DNA from: Azospirillum sp. 412522
Lineage (GTDB): Bacteria > Pseudomonadota > Alphaproteobacteria > Azospirillales > Azospirillaceae
NCBI RefSeq assembly: GCF_019805165.1
Contig: NZ_RWIJ01000023.1
Coordinates: 632-64,631 of the forward strand
Length of the DNA: 64,000 nt
Direction of reading: 5' to 3'
Program-made: the position numbers and the translations under genes
The notes under the pieces: generated by a model
What the model saw: only the letters and a program-made list of their open reading frames with translations
Told to the model about the DNA's origin: nothing
Database searches by the model: none
Shown here: one piece after another, positions 58,780-64,000 of the stretch
Layout of the letters: the number at the start of each line of letters is the position of its first letter
How positions within the stretch are numbered: position 1 is the stretch's first letter

Positions 58780-60387
58780 ATGGAGGCGGGCGGAGTTCCC
58801 TTGAGCCGTTTGCGGACGGTGCCGGCGGACCGGCTTGCCCGCCTTCTCGGTGGCGAGGCGCCCCAGACCATTGCCGCGGTGCTGTCGGTTCTTCCAACCG
58901 ACCTGGCGGCCGAAACGCTGACGGCGTTGGACGACCACCTTCAGCCGCTTGCCGTACGCTGCCTGTCGCACACACGGCGGCCATCGCCCGCCGCGCTCGC
59001 GCTTATCGACCAGGTGCTGACGACGGCCGCGTTTGCCGATTCCGCCATCGGGTCGGAGTCCCTCGCCCGCATTCTCGATCATGTGGCACCGGAACGGCGG
59101 GACGCGCTTCGTGCTGCCGCCGATTCCGTCCCCACGGATAGCGTCGTCATGCCGGGCACAGCGGAGCAGGATGCGGAGGTGGGATGGACCCCGCCTGTCC
59201 TGCCACCAGGCTTGGCCGCCCTGCTCCAGAACAGGCAGGTTTTGGTGGAGCGCCTGCCGATGCTTGAGGTGGTGCTTGACCGTTTCGTGCGCATGCTTGG
59301 CACCTCCCTGCGCGCCTATAGCGGTGGGCCTGTCGATGTGGCTCTGGTGAGCATGCGGTCGGTGCGCTTTGGCGACTGGGTCGATGAAGAGACTGGCAAC
59401 CGGCCGCTGATCCCGTTTCGCGCGGATCCCTGGAACGATTACGGGCTGCTCGCCATCGACCGGGCCTTTGTCGAGGCGTTGGGAGAAGTCCTGCTCGGGG
59501 GTGATCCGGCCGATGTTTGCCTGCGCGTTCCGTCGCGGGTTCTCAGCAAGCTGGACCTTGAGTTGACAATGGAAGCGGCCCGCCGGCTGCTGGGTGAACT
59601 CGGAGCGGCTTTCCGGCCGGTGGCCACGGTGCGTTTCGATGCGGACCGCGTCGAAACATCCCCGCGTTTTGCGATCATCTCCCGACCGGCCAGCGGCTGC
59701 ATGTGCGTGCGGATCGCGGCCTATCTGGATGGGCGGTCCGGCGGTCTGGATCTGCTGCTGCCCTATGGACTCCTGGAGCCGGCACGCCCACAACTGCGGT
59801 CGATGTTTACCGGAGAACGCTTCGGCAACGATCCGTTGTGGCGCCGCCACCTGCAGCGGGAGACGCTGCAAATCCTGACGACCGTGCAGGCCGTGGTCGG
59901 TACGATGCGGCTGCCTTTATCCGATCTGCTGGCGGCGGCGCCGGGGACGGTCTTCGCCGTCGATGGCGATGGGGTCGATGGCGATGGAATTGTCCGCGTC
60001 GAGGTGGCGGGCCGCTCACTGGCAACCGGCCGGCTCCGTGCCGGCGGGCGGCGCTGGAGGGTCGTCGTCGCCGCCGAGCCGGATGACCAGGAATTCCCCG
60101 GTCAACTCCCGCAAATCGCGGCATCGGCGGCGAAAGCCGGAGCCACGCCGGCAAGCTCCACCCTGCTTGAGGTGGATGTAACGCTTTCGGTCATCGTCGG
60201 CACGGCGGAACGGCGGTTGGCGGACATTCTGGCGTTGACCCATGGCGGCGTGTTGGAATTGGACCGTCCGGTCGAGGCGCCGGTTGATGTTTGTGTTGAA
60301 GGACAGCCGGTTGCTCATGGCGAACTGGTTGTCGTAGATGGAGGGTTTGGGGTGCGTCTGCTGGAAATGGCGAGAGCGCGGGTGTGA
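58780..60387 (+). CDS. Composite flagellar-switch-like protein: FliG middle domain + FliM + two SpoA (FliN) domains
   Basis: 535 residues, soluble. Residues ~14-115 read as the FliG middle region: LLGGEAPQTIAAVLSVLPTD corresponds to the FliG EHPQTIA block, and GSESLARILDHVAPERRDAL to the following FliG helix pair. Residues ~141-345 match the FliM body: RLPMLEVVLDRFVRMLGTSL, LLAIDRAFVEALGEVLLGGD, RVETSPRFAIISRP and LDLLLPYGLLEPARPQLRSM. Residues ~360-431 form a first SpoA domain. Residues ~461-531 form a second, clearly FliN-like one (LLEVDVTLSVIVGTAERRLA). The CheY-binding FliM N-terminal peptide and the FliG torque helix are absent. GGGAGG stands just before ATG. No flagellar genes are nearby. 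Confidence 0.85.
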   Translation: MEAGGVPLSRLRTVPADRLARLLGGEAPQTIAAVLSVLPTDLAAETLTALDDHLQPLAVRCLSHTRRPSPAALALIDQVLTTAAFADSAIGSESLARILDHVAPERRDALRAAADSVPTDSVVMPGTAEQDAEVGWTPPVLPPGLAALLQNRQVLVERLPMLEVVLDRFVRMLGTSLRAYSGGPVDVALVSMRSVRFGDWVDEETGNRPLIPFRADPWNDYGLLAIDRAFVEALGEVLLGGDPADVCLRVPSRVLSKLDLELTMEAARRLLGELGAAFRPVATVRFDADRVETSPRFAIISRPASGCMCVRIAAYLDGRSGGLDLLLPYGLLEPARPQLRSMFTGERFGNDPLWRRHLQRETLQILTTVQAVVGTMRLPLSDLLAAAPGTVFAVDGDGVDGDGIVRVEVAGRSLATGRLRAGGRRWRVVVAAEPDDQEFPGQLPQIAASAAKAGATPASSTLLEVDVTLSVIVGTAERRLADILALTHGGVLELDRPVEAPVDVCVEGQPVAHGELVVVDGGFGVRLLEMARARV

Positions 60388-60468
60388 TCCCGTCGATCAT
60401 GTCGCAGTTCTGCCGCTCCGGACGGACGATGGATAAGCCGAGTTCAAAGCCACGCAAGGAGCGCAGGC

Positions 60469-61452
60469 TTGCTTCATGTCTTTGTCAATGACGGCGGTCT
60501 GCTGCGCTGGGCCAGGGAGGCCGCGGACGAGGCGGTGCCGCTGCCCGAGACCGCCGTCTGGCTCGACCTGATCAACCCGACGCCCGACGAGCTGGCGCGG
60601 GCGGAGGCGCTGATCGGCACCGGCCTGCCGACTCGCGAGCAGATGGCGGAGATCGAGGAGTCGAGCCGCCTGCGCGTGGCCGGCGGGGTGCTGACCATGA
60701 CCGTCACCGCGCTGGTCTGGGCCGACACCGACGAGCCGCGCATCGCCACCGTCAGCTTTGTGCTGGCGGGGCGGCGGCTGGTCACGATCCACGACATCGA
60801 TCCGCAGGCCCTGCTGGCCTTCCGCCGCCGCGCGACCCATGGCGAAGTGTCGGCCGCCCGGGGGGAGGTCGTGCTGGCGGCACTGGTGGATGGGATGATC
60901 GATCGCACCTCCGTCGTGCTGCGGCGGACCGGGGTGGAGTTGGACACGCTGAACCGCCGCTATTTCCGCGGGCGCAAGCTGCGGTCGCGCGGCGAGACGC
61001 TGGACGACGCCCAGACGCTGAAGCGCATCGGCCATGCCGGCCATCTGATCGGCAAGGCGCGGATCAGCCTCGCCAGCCTCTCGCGAATGACCGATTTCCT
61101 GGCGCGCGGCGACGGCTGGAACGCCGGCAAGGCGACGCGGCGCTGGGCCAAGACCGCGCTGCAGGATCTGCGCGGGCTGGACCAGTATGCCCGTTTCCTG
61201 TCCGGCAAGGTGGCATTGGCGCTGGACACCGCGCTGGGCCAGATCAACGTCGAGCAGAACGAGATCGTCAAGATCGTCTCGGTCCTGACGGTGCTGCTCT
61301 ATCCGCCGACCCTGGTCGCCAGCATCGGCGGCATGAATTTCACCGACATGCCCGCGCACGGCTCGCCCTTCGGCTATGCCGGCGCCTTGGGGCTGATGCT
61401 GCTCTCGGCGCTGCTGCCGATGGTCTATGTGCGGCTGAAGCGCTGGATGTAA
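60469..61452 (+). CDS. CorA/ZntB-family divalent metal transporter
   Basis: 327 residues. A cytoplasmic N-terminal domain (WLDLINPTPDELARAEALIG and long helices) precedes two C-terminal membrane helices. The selectivity signature GGMNF follows the first (VLLYPPTLVASIGGMNFTDM). It forms a pentameric channel or transporter for Mg, Co or Zn. ZntB-type export or uptake cannot be told apart by sequence alone. The start is TTG at 60469: AAGGAG (60456-60461) is 7 nt upstream, the best ribosome-binding site of the region. Confidence 0.92.
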   Translation: MLHVFVNDGGLLRWAREAADEAVPLPETAVWLDLINPTPDELARAEALIGTGLPTREQMAEIEESSRLRVAGGVLTMTVTALVWADTDEPRIATVSFVLAGRRLVTIHDIDPQALLAFRRRATHGEVSAARGEVVLAALVDGMIDRTSVVLRRTGVELDTLNRRYFRGRKLRSRGETLDDAQTLKRIGHAGHLIGKARISLASLSRMTDFLARGDGWNAGKATRRWAKTALQDLRGLDQYARFLSGKVALALDTALGQINVEQNEIVKIVSVLTVLLYPPTLVASIGGMNFTDMPAHGSPFGYAGALGLMLLSALLPMVYVRLKRWM

Positions 61453-61539
61453 CGCGTTTCCACAGTGCGGCAGGCGGATCGTCCGCGGTGCTTTCCTTTT
61501 GACAGGGACGTCCGCCGACGGCAGGATGGGCGCATTCCA

Positions 61540-61650
61540 GGGGGGTCCCGACAGGGGGCTGAGATACCAACGGCCGACGGCGCAACGCGCAGCCGGCAGC
61601 GTGGTGACCCTTCGAACCTGATCCGGGTCATACCGGCGAAGGGAGGGACC
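61540..61650 (+). ncRNA. TPP (thiamine pyrophosphate) riboswitch
   Basis: The THI-element core is clear: GGGGGCTGAGATACC at 61554, then GACCCTTCGAACCTGATCCG at 61606, then GTCATACCGGCGAAGGGAG ending near 61646. These are the pyrimidine-sensor and pyrophosphate-sensor helices that bind thiamine pyrophosphate. It lies ~145 nt before thiC and would reduce its expression when the cofactor is abundant. The 145-nt expression platform includes GC-rich complementary segments (around 61655-61715). Confidence 0.95.
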
Positions 61651-61794
61651 TCGTGACGGGCCGAATCTCGCCCCGTCCGGCCGTATCGGCCCCGCCATGC
61701 CGGGGAAACCAGTCTGGGGTACGGCCCGCACGAAGATACCGCACCTCCGTCCGCAGTCCCGGGTTTGTCCGCCCAACTCCGACGGAGAAACCCA

Positions 61795-63522
61795 ATGCCC
61801 AAGGACTTCAACGAGACCGCCATCCGCATTTCGACCGGCCCGCTGCCGTCGTCGCGGAAGATCCATGTGTCCGGCACGCGCTTTCCCGATCTGCGCGTCG
61901 CCCTGCGCGAGATCGCGCTGTCGGGCGGCGAGCCGCCGCTGACCGTCTATGACGCGTCCGGCCCCTACACCGACGAATCGGTCGCCATCGACGTGCGGGC
62001 CGGACTGGCCAAGCACCGCCGCGACTGGATCCTGGCGCGCGGCGATGTCGAGACCACCGACGGCGACGTTCTGCGCGCCAAGGATGGCGGTGCCGTGACC
62101 CAGATGGCCTATGCCCGCGCCGGCATCGTCACCGCGGAGATGGAATACATCGCCGTCCGCGAGAACCTGGGCCGTGCCGCCGCCCTTGACGCGGCGCGCG
62201 ACGGCGAGGATTTCGGCGCCGAAATCCCGGACTTCATCACTCCGGAGTTCGTTCGCGACGAGGTGGCGCGCGGGCGGGCGATCATCCCGTCCAACGTCAA
62301 CCACCCCGAGTCGGAGCCGATGATCATCGGCCGCAACTTCCTGACCAAGATCAACGCCAACATCGGCAACTCCGCCGTGACCTCCTCCATCGAGGAGGAG
62401 GTGGAGAAGATGGTCTGGTCGATCCGCTGGGGCGCCGACACCGTGATGGATTTGTCCACCGGAGCCGACATCCACCAGACCCGCGAGTGGATCCTGCGCA
62501 ACTCCCCGGTCCCGATCGGCACTGTGCCGATCTACCAGGCGCTGGAGAAGGTGAAGGGCAAGGCCGAGGATCTGACCTGGGAGCTGTTCCGTGACACGCT
62601 GATCGAGCAGGCGGAGCAGGGCGTCGATTACTTCACCATCCATGCCGGCCTGCGGCTGGCCCATATCCCGCTGACGGCGAAGCGGGTGACCGGGATCGTC
62701 TCGCGCGGCGGCTCGATCATCGCCAAATGGTGCCTGGCGCATCATCGCGAGAATTTCCTCTACGACCATTTCGCCGACATCGTCGAGATCTGCCGGACCT
62801 ACGACGTGGCGCTGTCGATGGGCGACGGGCTGCGGCCGGGCAGCCAGGCCGACGCCAACGACGCCGCCCAGTTCGCCGAGCTGGAAACCCTGGGCGAGTT
62901 GACCAAGGTCGCCTGGGCGCGCGACGTCCAGGTGATGATCGAGGGGCCGGGCCATGTGCCGATGCACAAGATCAAGCACAATGTGGAGAAGCAGCTGGCC
63001 CTGTGCGGCGAGGCGCCCTTCTACACGCTGGGGCCGTTGGTGACCGACATCGCGCCGGGTTACGACCACATCACCAGCGCCATCGGCGCGGCGATGATCG
63101 GCTGGTTCGGCACGGCGATGCTCTGCTACGTCACGCCGAAGGAGCATCTCGGCCTGCCCGACCGCGACGACGTGAAGGCCGGCGTCATCGCCTACAAGAT
63201 CGCCGCCCATGCCGCCGACCTCGCCAAGGGCCACCCGGCTGCGCGGCTGCGCGACGACGCCATGTCGCGTGCCCGTTTCTCCTTCCGTTGGCGCGACCAG
63301 TTCGCCCTGTCGCTCGATCCCGACACGGCGATGGCCTATCACGACGAGACCCTGCCGGCGGAGGGCGCCAAGACCGCGCATTTCTGTTCGATGTGCGGGC
63401 CGAAATTCTGCTCGATGAAGATCACGCAGGAAATCCGCGACGCCGCGGCGTCCGGCATGGCCGAGATGTCGCAGAAGTTCCGCGAGGCGGGCGGGGAGAT
63501 CTACCAGCCGGCGGCGGAGTGA
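61795..63522 (+). CDS. thiC: Phosphomethylpyrimidine synthase ThiC
   Basis: 575 residues from ATG at 61795 with GGAG ~9 nt upstream. This radical-SAM enzyme turns aminoimidazole ribotide into hydroxymethylpyrimidine phosphate for thiamine. NVNHPESEPMIIGRNFLTKI, STGADIHQTREWILRNSPVP, SRGGSIIAKWCLAHHRENFL and DGLRPGSQADANDAAQF are conserved blocks. The C-terminal Fe-S motif CSMCGPKFCSMK (C-x2-C-x4-C) is intact. It is controlled by the TPP riboswitch upstream. No other thi genes are adjacent. Confidence 0.97.
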   Translation: MPKDFNETAIRISTGPLPSSRKIHVSGTRFPDLRVALREIALSGGEPPLTVYDASGPYTDESVAIDVRAGLAKHRRDWILARGDVETTDGDVLRAKDGGAVTQMAYARAGIVTAEMEYIAVRENLGRAAALDAARDGEDFGAEIPDFITPEFVRDEVARGRAIIPSNVNHPESEPMIIGRNFLTKINANIGNSAVTSSIEEEVEKMVWSIRWGADTVMDLSTGADIHQTREWILRNSPVPIGTVPIYQALEKVKGKAEDLTWELFRDTLIEQAEQGVDYFTIHAGLRLAHIPLTAKRVTGIVSRGGSIIAKWCLAHHRENFLYDHFADIVEICRTYDVALSMGDGLRPGSQADANDAAQFAELETLGELTKVAWARDVQVMIEGPGHVPMHKIKHNVEKQLALCGEAPFYTLGPLVTDIAPGYDHITSAIGAAMIGWFGTAMLCYVTPKEHLGLPDRDDVKAGVIAYKIAAHAADLAKGHPAARLRDDAMSRARFSFRWRDQFALSLDPDTAMAYHDETLPAEGAKTAHFCSMCGPKFCSMKITQEIRDAAASGMAEMSQKFREAGGEIYQPAAE

Positions 63523-63529
63523 GCGTGGG

Positions 63530-63552
63530 GGAGGGGGCGGCCCGCCCCCTCC
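63530..63552. terminator. Hairpin between convergent thiC and greB
   Basis: GGAGGGGGC (63530-63538) pairs perfectly with GCCCCCTCC (63544-63552) over a 5-nt loop. There is no long T run, but its position between convergent genes fits a shared terminator. Confidence 0.55.
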
Positions 63553-63553
63553 G

Positions 63554-64000
63554 TCAGTCCGCGTAGCGGATCCCCAGCACTTCGACCTGTTCCAGTCCTG
63601 CCGGCGTGCGCACGTCCACCAGATCGCCCTCCCGCGCCTTCAGCAGGGCGCGGGCCATGGGGGAAATCCAGCTGACATGGCCGCGGTCGGGATCGACCTC
63701 GTCGGCGCCGACGATGGTGATCGTGTTCTCCGACCCATCCTCGCGGGCGTAGGTGACGGTGGCGCCGAAGAAGACCTGCTCGCGGTTCTTCTGGTCCTGC
63801 GGATTGACCACCACCGCCGATTCCAGCCGCTTGTTCAGGAAGCGGATGCGGCGGTCGATCTCGCGCAGGCGCTTTTTGCCGTATAGATAGTCGCCATTCT
63901 CGGACCGGTCGCCGTTGCCGGCGGCCCAGGACACCACCTCCACCACCTTCGGCCGCTCCACCCGCAGCAGGTGGCGCAGCTCCTCCTGCATGCGCTGGAA
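63554..64000 (-). CDS. greB: Transcription elongation factor GreB, 5' end outside window
   Basis: 149 codons of the C-terminal part are visible. The reading frame remains open to the right edge, upstream of the visible MQEELRHLL. The coiled-coil tip region (NGDRSENGDYLYGKKRLREI) has the acidic residues (D, E) that reach the RNA polymerase active site and stimulate cleavage of backtracked RNA. The C-terminal FKBP-like domain includes FGATVTYAREDG and SPMARALLKAREGDLVDVRT. YLYGKKRLREID marks GreB rather than GreA. Confidence 0.9.
   Translation of the reverse strand, partial: FQRMQEELRHLLRVERPKVVEVVSWAAGNGDRSENGDYLYGKKRLREIDRRIRFLNKRLESAVVVNPQDQKNREQVFFGATVTYAREDGSENTITIVGADEVDPDRGHVSWISPMARALLKAREGDLVDVRTPAGLEQVEVLGIRYAD

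Noticed and set aside
60397..63381. A minus-strand open frame of ~990 codons opposite corA and thiC
   Set aside because: It runs through the TPP riboswitch and two conserved genes, and its low-complexity Arg/Gly/Asp composition is typical of shadow frames in this genome.
1..64000. CRISPR arrays, insertion sequences or prophage
   Set aside because: No regularly spaced repeats, no transposase, integrase or phage structural genes, and no target-site duplications were seen in the window.

Overview
The window is very GC-rich chromosomal DNA whose gene content points to an Azospirillum-like alphaproteobacterium (Rhodospirillales). The evidence is the phosphatidylcholine synthase (pcs), a DUF2336 protein, the 41-residue form of L36, an rpmH-rnpA-yidD-yidC-engB-argB neighbourhood, a TPP-riboswitch-controlled thiC, and very high GC at third codon positions. 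Nearly every gene has long antisense open frames. These were read as composition shadows and left out. I saw no prophage, insertion sequence, rRNA operon or CRISPR array.

Region by region. 1-81: 3' half of an initiator tRNA and its terminator. 387-10335: a compact type IVb (R64 thin-pilus-like) pilus locus with major pilin, beta-helix minor pilin, GspE/PilQ-type ATPase, second minor pilin, PilO-like and periplasmic proteins, lipoprotein secretin, PilR/GspF platform protein, a small membrane protein, and a convergent lytic transglycosylase. The three pilin-like proteins have no leader peptide, and no prepilin peptidase gene is present. 10510-17714: metallo-hydrolase, tyrS, DUF882 murein hydrolase, radC, cytochrome b561 and a QseBC-type two-component system. 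17858-26969: a hydroxyacid-metabolism stretch with a D-2-hydroxyacid dehydrogenase, an RraA/HMG-aldolase-like protein, two convergent near-duplicate TctC binding proteins, rpmJ, and the glycolate oxidase genes glcDEF. 27169-37698: pcs, a CDF metal transporter, DUF72, DUF2339, an ADHFE1-type dehydrogenase, a GFA protein, an acyl-CoA dehydrogenase and a lytic transglycosylase.

37837-42414: cobT, a membrane protein, dapE, dapD and a HAD pyrimidine nucleotidase. 42646-48531: a PAS-GGDEF diguanylate cyclase overlapping a DUF2336 gene, a secreted protein, a J-domain-like protein and a long pentapeptide-repeat protein. 48865-58668: a continuous information-processing and secretion block, ffh-rpsP-rimM-trmD-rplS-rpmH-rnpA-yidD-yidC-engB, then a cation:proton antiporter, argB and a small protein. 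58780-60387: one protein that joins a FliG middle domain, a FliM body and two SpoA (FliN-type) domains. After it come a CorA-type transporter, the TPP riboswitch with thiC, and the 3' part of greB at the right edge.

The two most unusual items are the pilus locus with apparently leaderless pilins (387-10335) and the single-chain FliG-FliM-FliN composite (58780-60387). A perfect 20-bp inverted repeat that covers the only ribosome-binding site of the CDF gene (27888-27949) is a good candidate for post-transcriptional control.
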